Source of the DNA: Calcarisporiella thermophila CBS 279.70
Taxonomy: Eukaryota > Calcarisporiellomycota
Length of the DNA: 64,000 bases
NCBI RefSeq assembly: GCF_041956535.1
Contig: NW_027192199.1
Span: forward strand, 62,001-126,000
Reading direction: 5' to 3'
Shown: positions 12,525-23,679 of the stretch, piece by piece
Position numbering within the stretch: the stretch's first letter is position 1
Layout: every line of letters starts with the position of its first letter
Notes under the pieces: model-generated
The model's database searches: none
What the model was told of the DNA's origin: nothing
What the model saw: only the letters and a program-made list of their open reading frames with translations
Position numbers and translations under genes: made by a program

Positions 12525-14327
12525 ATGAGTATCGAAGGGAAAATAAACCAAGAGGTGTATGACCTCTTGCTCGAGGTACGACGGCGATTCAAATATATCC
12601 ATTATACTCTATAATGTTTGAACTCAAATTTGTCTATGCAACTTAGGATCGTTTTGCAGGGCAAGAGTTGACACAGCGCGATAAGGAGCTTCTCGAACTC
12701 GAGGTGCGTTTAAATGAGCGCATCGACCGAGGGCTCCTCGAGAACCCCCAAAGGATTCCTAAGGCCGTCTTTTTCATCATTCCCAACGAGTTTGGTGAAC
12801 GCTTCTGCTTTTATGGAATAAGACCGCTGTTGATCAACTTCTTCAAGAGCTTTTGTGGCAAAGACCCGGAGGCAGCCAAAATCAATTTCCACATATTTGA
12901 ACTTGTCTCTTATTTTAGTCCACTCCTTGGCGCCGCCCTTTCTGACTCTTTCCTTGGAAAATACCGTACTATCGTCTCTCTCTCTGTTTTATACTTCATT
13001 GGCACTCTGCTGTTTGCCATCTTCACTATCCCCGGAATCCTCGGCATACCTCCGAATATCCCAATTGCTGGACCACTTGGTGCTCTCATGCTTATCGCCA
13101 TTGGTACCGGTGGTATCAAGCCCTGCGTCTCGACTCATGGTGGTGACCAGTATCTCCCGCACCAGAAAGATGGAATTGACTGGTTCTTTTCGATCTTTTA
13201 TACCTCGATTAACGTTGGTGCCATTATCTCTGGAAATCTCACCCCTGCCATCAGAAAAAATGTACAATGCTTTGGCGAATACGATTGTTACTTCTACGGA
13301 ACCCTTATTTGCTCGATTATGTTTGCCCTTGTCACTGCTGTCTTCATCTTCGGTGTGCGTTACTATCGTATCGTTCCTCCGGTTGGCGAGTTCTTGCCAT
13401 GGAAATGTCTTAAGGTGGCTGTCACTGCTGGCGCGCGCTACCTCTCAGCATCGTCTGAGGAACGTAAGCGTAAGAAGAGCTGGCTCGATTTTGCGGAGGA
13501 GGACTATGGCGCACCATTCGTGGAGGAAACCCGCCTGTTTGGTCGTGTGATCTATATGGTTCTTCCGATGATGTTCTTCTGGATGATATACGACCAAACC
13601 GCCTCTGAGTGGCAAAATCAATACGCTTTAATGGATGATCGCATTGGCAGTATCCAACTCTCCTCGGATCAATTCCAGCAAATCAATTCTTTCCTTATTG
13701 TATTCATGGTTCCTGCTCTTGGATGTTTGTATCCAATCATTGAACGCCGCCTCAAGATTCGCTGCACTCCTCTTCGTCGTATGGGACTCGGATTCTTCCT
13801 TGTGATTGTTGCATTCGTCATCTCTGGTTTGCTGCAGATTTCAGTTGAGAAGAACGCTAAACCCACCAAGTATGATTTGGCGGGTAACGTTGAGGAGTGC
13901 CATAATGGATGTGTTCACTCCTGGTGGACGGTACCTCAGTGGGTCATCGTCTCATTGGGTGAGGCACTCGCCTCTCCTACTGGACTTCTCTTCTGTTATG
14001 AGGAGTCTGGAAAGGCTCTTAAAGCTCAAAGTTCATCCATGTGGCTCCTCATGGTTTCCTTTGGTAATATGATAATTACTGCAGTAGATGGTGCCCTAGC
14101 CGTTAGTGTTAGCGGTAAGTAATTTATATAGGCAGCAGATTGATTACCTAGATCTAACGAATGCTTTATTTTCAGGTCCCACTAAATATTTCATTTACTC
14201 TGGTATGGGTCTTGCGTTTAATATATGGTTCGTTGTTCAGGCCTATTTCTACAAAACTAAGGCTCAAATAGAACAAGAGCGAGCTAATGGAGAGAGTAAA
14301 CATGTTGAGGGAAAATATGAGGATTAA
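12525..14327 (+). CDS. PTR2: POT/PTR2 family peptide transporter C
   Basis: Three exons (12525-12575, 12647-14114, 14176-14327), 556 residues, with the same intron positions as copy B. The first exon is M-S-I-E-G-K through LLLE, followed by DRFAGQELTQ. Motifs: NEFGERFCFYG, DSFLGKYRT, GTGGIKPC, FYTSINVGAI. Over the ~400 residues from DSFLGK to the end of exon 2 it differs from B at roughly 20 positions, but in the 29 residues before the shared tract it differs at more than half. This abrupt step suggests gene conversion. The C-terminal tail is charged and copy-specific, ending in GKYED. Confidence 0.93.
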
Positions 14328-15123
14328 AGGCAATTTATCCCCCATTACTCCATAATATCTTATGTGAATGCAAAAGCCCCCCGCTTTAATACCTGGATTT
14401 TCATGTAGTTTTTGTTCGCTTAGTCTATTTATAATTTTTAATCTATCTATATATATATATTTTTCGCTTAGATATTTAAGAATATTTATTAAAATCACCT
14501 TGACGAAATTTTCCTCCTGACTATTTTATGAATTTGGGACGAACTGTATAATATTGAATATTCCCATAGAGTGATGAACGGGCTATGTATCATGTCAAGT
14601 GCAAAACTATAATCTCGGTAATCTTGCCGAGAGAATGATTGTTACATAACTCAAAAGCCTAGCCCCGGAAGCCTCGCCGTAAGGCTAGTTAATATTTGGC
14701 TCAAAATACTCACGCGACTTGGTGTTCACAACAAAAATCATATATACATATTAGATTCTATTAAATAAATAAATTAGTATCTTTACATATATCATTCACT
14801 GCTTCATTTTGAAGGTATCGGCTAACATACTGTATAGAATATTTAGAAAGATCGAAATGGGATCGTCCTTATCCCTCTGCAAAGAATGCCTGTAATCTTT
14901 AAATATTGATATAATAATAAGTTTTTATGCCTTTTAGATTAGAGTGAAATTTTTTTTTTTTTTTCAATATGAACTAAACATTAATACACAAACTTTGTCT
15001 GCGACCAAAAATCTTTAGATATAAATGGTGAGAAGAGTAGTCTCGAAACTACTCGAGCCTACTCTTTCCTTCTATCTCTATTCTTGACCCATTTTACCCA
15101 TCGCCTACCCCTTTCTCTCGACA
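14328..15123. other. AT-rich intergenic between POT-C and POT-D
   Basis: No gene recognised. A small inverted pair (AAGCCTAGCC...GGCTAG, about 14655-14690) could form a hairpin. The TATA-like box of POT-D is at 15020. Confidence 0.5.
15020..15026 (+). promoter_or_regulatory. TATA-like box of POT-D
   Basis: TATAAAT 104 bp upstream of the ATG at 15124, followed by a C/T-rich leader and CTCTCGACA just before the start, the same pre-start sequence as in copy C. Confidence 0.5.
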
Positions 15124-17060
15124 ATGACTTCCGACGAGAAATTTAACCAAAGGGTATACGATCTCTTGCTCGAGGTATGTGCCCATAGTGCCAGTAGTTT
15201 TTTCATTCAGCTCTGAACTCGAGTTTTAATAATTTACTTAATTTACATTAAATAGGACCGTTATCAAGGACAACAGTTAACCCAGCGCGATAAAGAATTG
15301 CTTGAACTCGAGGTGCGCTTAAACGAGCGTATCGATCGCGGATTACTTGACAATCCCAAAAGAATTCCCAAAGCCGTTTATTTTATTCTGCCTAACGAGT
15401 TCGGCGAACGATTCACTTACTATGGAATTAAACCACTGCTTATGTACTTTTTCCAGGCTTTTTGTGGCAGAGATGGGATAGATGCAAAAGTCAATGTCCA
15501 TCTATTCGTGACTTTATCTTACTTTAGCCCTCTCATCGGTGCCGCGATTTCTGACTCGTTTCTTGGTAAATACCGCACCATCGTCTCTCTTTCTGTTGTA
15601 TATTTCATTGGTACTCTCCTCTTTGCGATATTCTCCATCCCTGGTATTCTTGGACTTCCTCCGAATATCCCTGTTGCTGGCCCGCTCGGTGCCCTCATAC
15701 TGATTGCGTTTGGTACTGGCGGTATTAAACCCTGTGTCTCAACTCACGGTGGCGATCAGTACCTTCCCCACCAGAAGGATGGAATTGATTGGTTCTTCAC
15801 TATCTTTTATACTTCAATTAATACCGGCGCTGTCCTCTCTGGAAATATAACACCGGCAATTAGGCTAAATGTAAAATGCTTTGGCTACGAGTGCTATTTC
15901 TATGGAGCCATTATGTGCAGTGTTATGTTTGCTTGCGCCGCTATCATATTCGCAGTGGGTGTGCGCTATTATCGTATTGTGCCTCCGGTTGGCGAGTTTT
16001 TGCCCTGGAAATGCCTCAAGGTTGCCACCCTTGCCGGATCCCGCTACCTTACAGCGTCCCCTGAAGAGCGACAGCGCAGAAGGAGCTGGCTCGACTTTGC
16101 TGAAGAGGACTATGGTGCACCATTCGTGGAGGAGACCCGCCTATTTGGTCGTGTCGTCTACATGATCCTTCCGATGATGTTCTTCTGGATGATCTATGAC
16201 CAAACCAGCACCGAGTGGATACGTAAGCATTATTTGTTAGTACCTTTGAACGCATATCTTTACTGAAACCATTCTTCTAGTTCAATATGTGTTGATGGAT
16301 AATCGCATTGGTAGCATTCGACTTTCTGGTGACCAGTTCGCACAAATCAATGCATTCCTTATTATCATCATTGTGCCCAGTCTTGGGCTTCTCTACCCAG
16401 TTATCGAGCGCCGTTTCAAGATTCGTTGCACCCCCCTACGCCGCATGGGACTTGGGTTTTTCTTAGTTATACTTTCTTTCGTCATCTCAGGATTGCTGCA
16501 TATATCTGTGGAGAAGAATGCATCTCCTACAGCGAGAGATCATGCTGGCAATCCTATAGAATGTGATGGTTGTCTCCATACATGGTGGACTATTCCGCAA
16601 TGGTATGATGGGTTAAGGACCTTCAGACTATTTGCCTCTATTGATCCGGCTATCATTATAGGTTCGTTGCAACACTGGGTGAGGCTCTTGCCTCCCCTAC
16701 TGGCCTTCTTTTTTGCTATGAGGAATCTGGGAAAGCACTTAAAGCCCAGAGTTCATCGGTATGGCTGCTTATGAGTTCCTTTGGAAGTATGATTATTGCA
16801 GCTGTGGAACATCGCCTGGCCACAAGCGTCAGTGGTAAGCATAGAAAGACACTGAGGCTATATTAGCCTGATATTAGCATTGCATTGAATGAAATTTTAT
16901 GCTTATTTCGCCAGGTCCTGCCAAGTACTTTGTCTACGCAGGTATTGGTCTAGCTGCGAATATTTGGTTTATTGTTCAAGCCTACTACTATAAGAGCAGA
17001 GCCCAAATAGAGCATGAAAGAGCTCTTGAAGAAGAGAGCGGAGGCAAATTGGAGGAATAA
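15124..17060 (+). CDS. PTR2: POT/PTR2 family peptide transporter D
   Basis: Five exons (15124-15174, 15256-16222, 16281-16602, 16662-16834, 16915-17060), 552 residues. The micro-exon M-T-S-D-E-K to LLLE joins DRYQGQQLTQ. Motifs: NEFGERFTYYG, DSFLGKYRT, GTGGIKPC, FYTSINTGAV. It has the most introns in the array. The intron after EWI is at the same site and phase as in copy A; the one splitting the Trp codon of PQW (59 nt) is unique; the last is shared with B and C. Without removing the PQW intron the frame breaks before the CYEESG motif. Predicted proton-coupled peptide importer. Confidence 0.92.
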
Positions 17061-17988
17061 TATGGCTAGTCTGCATGACCTCTACCCATTCAAAGAGAGG
17101 GGGTGTTTCAATCGCAATCTGCTCACACTATCGAGGAAGGTGTGATGATCTATATTCTCGTATCTTTGTTCTCTTATTCCTATTTATTTCACTCTTTCCT
17201 TATCGTTATTTTTTAAATTCTCCCTGAGACTAATTCAAGGTTTATTTTGACGTGATAAGAATTATTAACGCCTGGTATTTAATTAAATATTCGAGTTTTG
17301 GAAGAATATTAATTCCGCTCATGTAACGTTACGCAAACTAGGCCTTGTGGGAAATGTGCACAAAGTCAAAATTTTGACTTACAATCCACGAGACCTAGCG
17401 TTCCACGAAATACGCAATATTCGTTATCATCCACGTGTGTCTTTTCGCCAGAGGACATGGCGTATAAGTTCATAGGCACGCGCTCAGCCACCTGCTTGCA
17501 GGCTAGCGGCATAGTCCCGACAGTAATCTCGCGGTAAACAAGGGTTTTTATCCGAGGCTTGGGCCCTAGACGATCGCGCCTGCACATGGCCCTGCGCGGT
17601 GGACGTCTCTGTCTGTTTTTGTTCCAGTCGTGTGGCCGAGACACCGCGGGAAAATTCGGTGTTCCTCGCTACCCAGTATTGGTCGTCGATATTGGAAACC
17701 TGGAATGTCCATTTCGATCTCAAGTGATATACAACCATGCCCATATCGATTAGTGGAAACCTTATTTCAATCGCAGCTGAAGTCTCCGTTAACTGTAAAC
17801 AATCGCGCTCGGCCTCTTATGGGGGGGGGGCTTTTGGCGAAGCTTTTAATGACCCGACGGTCAGAAATATGCTTGATTGGGTTTCATCTGGAACCGGACC
17901 TCCAAATGTTCCAAACTCCCCTTGAATCGATGATTTGAGAGACATGGGGCTAAAAAATAAACCACTCTGGTCATGAGCCTTAATATGC

Positions 17989-17996
17989 TATAAAAA
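17989..17996 (+). promoter_or_regulatory. TATA-like box of POT-E
   Basis: TATAAAAA 133 bp upstream of the ATG at 18122, followed by a long C/T-rich leader. Confidence 0.5.
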
Positions 17997-18066
17997 GTCG
18001 CGGGTTTCTCCCCAAAACGTTTCCCTAACGCTTATCGCCCACCCTCTTCGACCTCTCTCGCTCCTC

Positions 18067-18087
18067 TTTCTCTCTCTCTCTCTTCTC
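18067..18087 (+). repeat. CT microsatellite in POT-E leader
   Basis: Pure (TC)n run within a larger pyrimidine tract 35-60 bp before the start codon. Pyrimidine tracts near transcription starts are common in fungal promoters; a similar CT tract precedes the Tra2-like gene at about 20450. Confidence 0.6.
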
Positions 18088-18121
18088 CTACAGCCTCTAC
18101 CAAGCACGCACTATCCCCCGG

Positions 18122-19874
18122 ATGGACGAAGACAAGTCTAGACAAGCCGTCTATGATCTCTTGGCCCAGGTAAATAGACACACTCGTGCCCTCCGAGAGC
18201 GCACCTTGCTAACCTCTCGCCCGCTTGCTCTAGGATCGCTTCATGGGCCAGGATATGACCGATCGCGATCGAGAATTGCTTGAGCTCGAAGTTCGCCTGA
18301 ACCATCGCATCGACAAACAGCTCTTGGAAAATCCCGACAAGATTCCAAAGGCCGTCTACTTCATCATCCCCAACGAATTTGGAGAGCGCTTCTGCTTCTA
18401 TGGCGTCAAGCCCCTGCTCCAAAACTACTTCACATATTGGTGCGGCTCTACTCCAGAGCACTCCAAGGTGCTTGTGCACGCCTTCGTGATGGTCACCTAT
18501 TTCTGCCCTGTTCTCGGCGCCGCTGTCTCCGACTCTTTCCTCGGCAAATATCGCACGATCGTCTCCCTCTCCATCCTCTACTTCATCGGTGTGCTCCTCC
18601 TCTCCATCTTCTCCATTAACGGGGTTATCGGCAGTGCCGGAAGCGTTCCCCTTGCCGGCCCACTGGCTGCACTCATGCTCATTGCCCTCGGCACCGGTGG
18701 AATCAAGCCTTGTGTCTCCACACACGGTGGAGATCAGTACCTCCCGCATCAAAAGAAAGGCATCGACTGGTTCTTCTCCATCTTCTACACCTCGATCAAT
18801 GTCGGCTCCCTCATCTCTCAGAACGTCACGCCACAGCTGAAGGACCACGTGGAATGCTTCGGGGCTAAATGCTATTTCGCGTCATACCTTCTGCCCGCCG
18901 TCATGTTCGGCCTGGCCACGGCAGCCTTCATCTTCGGCGAGCGGTACTATCGTATTGTTCCCCCCACCGGCGAGTTCCTGCCGTTCAAGTGTGCAAAGAC
19001 CGCCTTCATAGCAGCGCGTAGATACCTCGGCGCCTCCTCTGAGGACCGCAAACGCAAGGGCAGTTGGCTCAACTTTGCCGAGGATGTCGTGGGTGCTCCA
19101 TTTGTCGAGGAAACCCGCAACTTCGGCCGCGTCATCTATATGATTATCCCTACCATGTTCTTCTGGATGATTTACGACCAAACCAGCACCGAATGGCAAA
19201 TCCAGTATAGTCATATGGACGATCGGATTGGCAGCGTCCGTATCCAGCCGGAGGTATTCCAGGTTATCAATCCGGTCCTCATCATCATGTTCGTTCCCGG
19301 GCTTGGTCTCCTCTATCCTCGTCTCGAGAAATGGTTCAACTTCCGCTTCACTACTCTTCGCCGTATGGGAACTGGTTTCTTCTTGGTGGTTGTATCCTTC
19401 GTTATCTCCGGCATCCTTAACATCGCCGTGGAAAAACAATTCAATCCCACCGAGGTCGACAGTAAGGGCAATCCAGTATCATGCTTCGGATGCTTGCACG
19501 CTTGGTGGCAAATTCCCCAGTGGATTGTGGTCTCTCTGGCTGAGGCGCTGACTTCTCCCACTGGTTTGTACTTCTGTTACGAAGAATCCGGCAAGGCACT
19601 CAAGGCTCAAAGCTCATCGATGTGGTTGCTCATGGTCTCGTTCGGAAATCTTATTGTGACCGCTGTCGAGAGCTCGCTCGAAGAGAGCAAGGCGGTTACT
19701 GGCTCCGCTAAGTATTTCATGTATGCCGGTATTGGCCTGGTGACCTGCATCTGGTTTGTTATCCAGGCCTACTTCTACAAGTATCGGGCCGATGTCGAGG
19801 CCGAGAGAGAGCTTGCGAACCGTGAAGTGTACATTGACGATTCCAAGAAGGTGGAGGAAGGATCGCCTATCTAA
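18122..19874 (+). CDS. PTR2: POT/PTR2 family peptide transporter E (GC-rich, intron-poor copy)
   Basis: Two exons (18122-18169, 18234-19874), 562 residues. Only the micro-exon intron remains; the exon is 16 codons, M-D-E-D-K to LLAQ, and joins DRFMGQDMTD. POT motifs are intact: NEFGERFCFYG, DSFLGKYRT, GTGGIKPC, FYTSINVGSL, CYEESG. Protein features are closest to copy A (SINGV, SQN and FAEDVVGAPFVEET segments shared with A; B-D have SGN and EEDYG). Codons are clearly C/G-ending compared with A-D, consistent with high expression, a different age, or GC-biased conversion. Predicted di/tripeptide:H+ symporter at the plasma membrane; probably the main housekeeping copy if codon bias reflects expression, which is inference. 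Confidence 0.93.
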
Positions 19875-20505
19875 GCCCTTGCCCTTAAGCGCCCTTGCTT
19901 TACAACACCCCTTTTGTATTTTTAATTCATCGCTGGGCTGCAAAGTCATTCGGTGAACCGCCTATACCAAACTTTTCTTTCTACCCCGTTACCTCTTTGT
20001 AACAAACAAAAAATTCAGATATTTAAAGTTCTTGTTTTCTATTTAATGGTTGTACTTTTAGCTTAATAAAGAAGGATTTAACTATAGGCCTGTTGACTAA
20101 ATTTTTGAGAAGCTCTATGGAGAGCAAAAGTTTTTAGCTTGAAACCTTTTTTTTGCAATCTCTATCGAAATTTAAGCCCTTAATCTGCCTCTATGGCTAC
20201 TGTTGGCAAAAATAATGGTTTCTTATTGATTTTCGGCATTCTTTGAAAGATACTTATGTCGGAAGGTCGATTAGGAACAATTCTAGCTCTAGGAATTAAG
20301 TTTCTGCTTTGAACCTCTCATTGCATCGCACAAAGTACGAAATCTGTCGAATAAACTAAGCTTACCCAAAGGGTGGCTTAGAATGGCGATTTTAGAACAC
20401 AGTTCTTCACAATCATAACGCTCCCTGTTTTCTTCCCCTGATTGTATACATTTACTTTCTCTCTCTCTTTCTCTCAAATCATTCGATCCTCTCATAGTAT
20501 TCAAG
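19875..20505. other. intergenic between POT-E and Tra2-like gene
   Basis: AT-rich 3' flank of POT-E followed by the Tra2-like promoter, which ends in a CT-rich tract (about 20450-20475). No gene seen. Confidence 0.55.
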
Positions 20506-21500
20506 ATGGCCGACGTAGATTGTATGTTCTTCAACAATGCTTCACCCTTTCATCCAAGATGTATACTTAATCTTCCAACTAGATGATCGCCGCTCCAGTC
20601 CTAATCGCGATCGCGAACGAAGCCGTTCTCCTCGTCGTAGCCGCAGCCGTAGTCGCAGCCGCAGCCGTAGTCGCTCAAGCGAAAGGTCCATCGCACTCTG
20701 CTTTTAACTAATCGATTGAAAAATTATCGTCATTCAACCTCTTAACCTCCCTCTCCTGCGTTCTCTCTCATTCGATCTTCAACAAACAGGCACTCCATCA
20801 ATCCAGGTAACAACCTCTACGTGTCCAATATCTCGTACAAAACCGAAGGCAGAGATCTGGAGGAGCTTTTTGAAAAATATGGAAAAGTAAGATGGCCAAG
20901 ATTCTATTTTTTTTCACTTCCTCATCTTCCCTCTTATTCTTACCAATGATTCAATGATTTATCAATTTTAAGGTCGAGAGGGTCGAAATTGTTTACGATC
21001 CTCACACAAAGGAAAACCGTGGTTTTGCCTTTGTAACTATGAGCAACCAAGATGAGGCAGATGAGGCTCTGATGAAACTGACTGGAGTCGAAGTGTTGGG
21101 CCGATCCATTCGCATTGAAAAAGCAAGGCGCGCGCGTGCACGCACCCCAACACCCGGTCGTTACTGTGGTCCCGAGAGACGTGGTATGACTTCATCAACA
21201 TGCATTGCTGGATCTACTTGGTTTACAAACATGATTTGAAATTTAGAATCCCGTCGGCGGGATCGCTATGATTCTCGGTACGGTTCCCGAAGCAGGTACC
21301 ATGACCGGTACGATGGTCGAGACTATGGCCGTGACTCTTACCGCGATCGGGACTCTTACCGTGATCGGGACCGCGGACGCGAGTCGCGGTACTCTGGGCG
21401 CGATTCGAGGGACTACGATCGTGAGCGTTCTTCAAGGGATTACCCCCGGGAGAACGGTCGTGACTACGATAGCTATACCCGCGACAAAAGAGATTATTGA
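20506..21500 (+). CDS. Transformer-2-like SR splicing factor
   Basis: Five exons (20506-20521, 20583-20685, 20790-20886, 20973-21183, 21247-21500), 226 residues. Order: short RS domain (runs of RSRS, res ~8-40), one RRM with RNP2 LYVSNIS and RNP1 RGFAFV, the linker RARTPTPGRY typical of Tra2 just after the RRM, then a C-terminal RS/RD domain rich in Tyr, Asp and Arg. The RS-RRM-RS layout plus the TPTPG linker points to Tra2 rather than other SR proteins. Nuclear; binds exonic enhancers and promotes splice-site choice, fitting an intron-rich genome. The start is the only ATG before the RS domain; the first exon is only 16 nt. Confidence 0.85.
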
Positions 21501-21825
21501 TAGTCAAGCTACATACTTTAGTTCTTTATATTCAAAACAGGTTTAGAAAGTAGCTTGTGCGGAAGCAAACGCCCCTTTTGTGATTATAATTTTATGTTTC
21601 TGTTGGTTTAGGAATATCAAATGATTACTTTATATTTGCTTCAACTTAGCAACCATGAAATAAAACTAGGTAGCATCAGATGAAGCACCATGTAGTGTTA
21701 AAACAATGAACAGGGTAATAGGCAGCAGAACTCAGCTAGCGCGGGGGAGGGGAGGGGGGGGTGAAGCCTGAGAAAACAGAGAAAGCATGGTTACATACAA
21801 AATTACAATCCCCTTCCACTCCACC
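21501..21825. other. convergent intergenic spacer
   Basis: 3' ends of the Tra2-like gene and CSN1 face each other. It contains a purine-rich G stretch around 21740-21760; no gene. Confidence 0.55.
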
Positions 21826-23502
21826 TCAAAAGTCATCCCTCTCCCGCCCCTGCGGCTTCACCACCAAGTCTGCCTTGATCAGGTTGATGCGCAGAAGCAT
21901 TGCACGCGCGGCACGTTCATATTCATTCGCCATGGCGAAGCACTGGCGGAAGACATCCCCGCGCAAGTCCTGTTTACGCGCATGCAACACCTTATTGTGG
22001 CTATCAATGCGGCCCTGGATTTGGTTATCCATAATCAGGGCAGCAAGCTCGCGCTCAAGTAACGACACAGTGGTGTTGAACGCAGTCGCCATCTTTCTGA
22101 GGTCCACGCTTGTGAATGGCGTGAAGTATTGGATAAGGGCCTTCTTCCGGATGAGGGTGTAAAGTTTGTCTACATGGCTGGAGAGATGGAGATCTAGCAA
22201 GAGATCGTTCTAGAACAGAAGCGTGAGACATTATACTAGGCCAATCCAAACATGCATGGCTTCCATCCCCATACCTTCCAGTTTTCCAAAATCTCCAGGC
22301 ATGCAGTGTACTTCGAATTGTAAAAGCCGAGGATTAGCTCGCGGATTTGTGGCTCGAGCTCGAGGTATTGCTTAAACTCGGTAGAGTCGATTACTTTCGT
22401 CTTCAACTCGGCGCGGTCAAACGTCGCGAGTGCACAGAGTCCGCCATAGATAGCTATGTCATTCGGCGCAATGACCTAGATTAAGAACAAACGCAATTTC
22501 AATGTTTTCCGGTTCCCAAGAGGTTGCATCCACAAATGAATCTACCTCGTTGTATTGAAATCCTAGCGAAAATGGTATCTCTAACAGTGCTCTAGCAGCC
22601 TGTTTGTAGTTGGAGTTATCAAGAAACGCAAGCGCACTGCTTGCACGGAGTTTTGCTTGGATAAGGGCTTTTTCTTGCACGTCTGGGGTACTTTCAGCCT
22701 TGACCCCATAGTTATTAATGTGAGAAAAGTTGCCTAACTCGATGCTGACCTAAAATAAAATATAGAAAGTAGAATAGGCAGGCTTTAGAGCCAAGAGCCA
22801 GAAGAGTATGGAAGTGGCTAACTTGACACCTTTATAACGTTGAGACACATCTCTATGACATGCTTTGGCGTGGTGCAATAGTCACGCGTTCGCATGTAGC
22901 ACTTTAGTGCGTTCGTCAAATCCCCACACTTGTAAAAATGATCGCCCAAGTCATTGTGACCCATCTATCATCATTTTAATAGTTCATTCGCACGTAGAAA
23001 CAGCCAATAATGCAATACTAAATAATCACCCGAATACTCTCGCGAATGGAGTTGTTTTTATAGGTTCTAAGCTCTTGCTCTAATTTTTCTGTTAGCTGAT
23101 TTGCGCGACGTTGTGTTGTTTCTGCCCAGGATTTAATTTCGGCGGATTCAGTCTCTACCCCACGTGCTTCATTTAACCTCTGTAGAGTCTGAGTGTACTT
23201 CTGCACATCATAGGTGGTCTCTTTTATCTCCTTGAGCGCCAAAGAGTAAGCATCGATACGAAGGGGCGGACAACGTTCAGCGATGAAAATAAGACGATCT
23301 ATTTTTGTGTGGCCTATGCAAAGGATTTTAGGATCTGGGCTTTAGTTCAAGGGTAGAGCTGGAAAAAATCTTGGGGATCCAAACCCTTATAATTAGCAAT
23401 GTACGTGTCAAGATCAAGATTATTTGGATATTCGACGATTATCTTATCGATCCGCTTGCGCTTGGACGCGCTGGTTCCAAATTCCTCGCTATCCACATTC
23501 AT
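21826..23502 (-). CDS. CSN1: COP9 signalosome subunit 1 (CSN1/GPS1)
   Basis: Six exons on the minus strand (23502-23385, 23313-23030, 22964-22830, 22749-22546, 22475-22275, 22209-21826), 441 residues. Family landmarks: [14 protein letters not shown] helix repeat, [26 protein letters not shown], the PCI core [14 protein letters not shown], and [14 protein letters not shown]. The COP9 signalosome removes Nedd8 from cullins and so regulates SCF ubiquitin ligases; CSN1 scaffolds the PCI ring. The related proteasome subunit Rpn7 is less likely because the [14 protein letters not shown] signature is CSN1-specific. The first intron has a GTTTGG donor, slightly unusual. Transcribed divergently from the ICE2-like gene, 177 bp away. 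Confidence 0.9.
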
Positions 23503-23679
23503 TTTTATAGCAAGAAATGGGAGTGCAAGGACAGTTGTAAAAGTGTCTGACTTTTTTCCTAAGAGAGTGCAATGGCTTTCGTGACTGCGCTCAAAAAAGT
23601 GACGGTCAATAAATCAATAGAGACATATGTGTCCAACTTTTACAGAAGTATCGAGGAAAATTGGATCTGAGACGGAGTT
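23503..23679. promoter_or_regulatory. bidirectional promoter CSN1 / ICE2-like gene
   Basis: Only 177 bp separate the two divergent starts, so both promoters must share or overlap this interval. It also contains a 32-codon upstream frame in line with the ICE2-like protein (next entry). Confidence 0.5.
23572..23670 (+). other. in-frame upstream ORF of the ICE2-like gene
   Basis: ATG at 23572 opens 32 codons (M-A-F-V-T-A-L-K ...) and stops at TGA 23668-23670. It is exactly in frame with the main ATG at 23680, four codons past the stop codon's start. No plausible intron removes the stop. It could be a regulatory uORF or an N-terminal extension interrupted by a nonsense change. Confidence 0.4.

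Larger units (their letters stand above)
17061..18121. other. intergenic with GC-richer segment and G10 run
   Basis: From about 17360 base composition shifts to GC-richer sequence that continues into POT-E. Several overlapping frames of 60-100 codons exist on both strands at 17366-17938, but I recognise no protein in them. A run of ten G sits at 17821-17830. The promoter of POT-E lies at the 3' end. Confidence 0.5.

Noticed and set aside
14655-14690. Small inverted repeat AGCCTAGCC...GGCTAG
   Set aside because: Too short and isolated to call a terminator or transposon end.
17366-17938. Cluster of overlapping 60-100 codon frames on both strands
   Set aside because: All arise from the local GC-rich composition; no domain, no consistent splice sites, and no similarity that I recognise.
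18138-18848. 236-codon minus-strand frame opposite POT-E
   Set aside because: Antisense shadow of the POT-E coding sequence; composition (Glu/Asp/Gly-rich) follows from the codon bias of the real gene.
21826-23502. Proteasome lid subunit Rpn7 as identity of the minus-strand PCI protein
   Set aside because: [14 protein letters not shown] and [14 protein letters not shown] fit CSN1; the Rpn7 signatures expected instead are not present.
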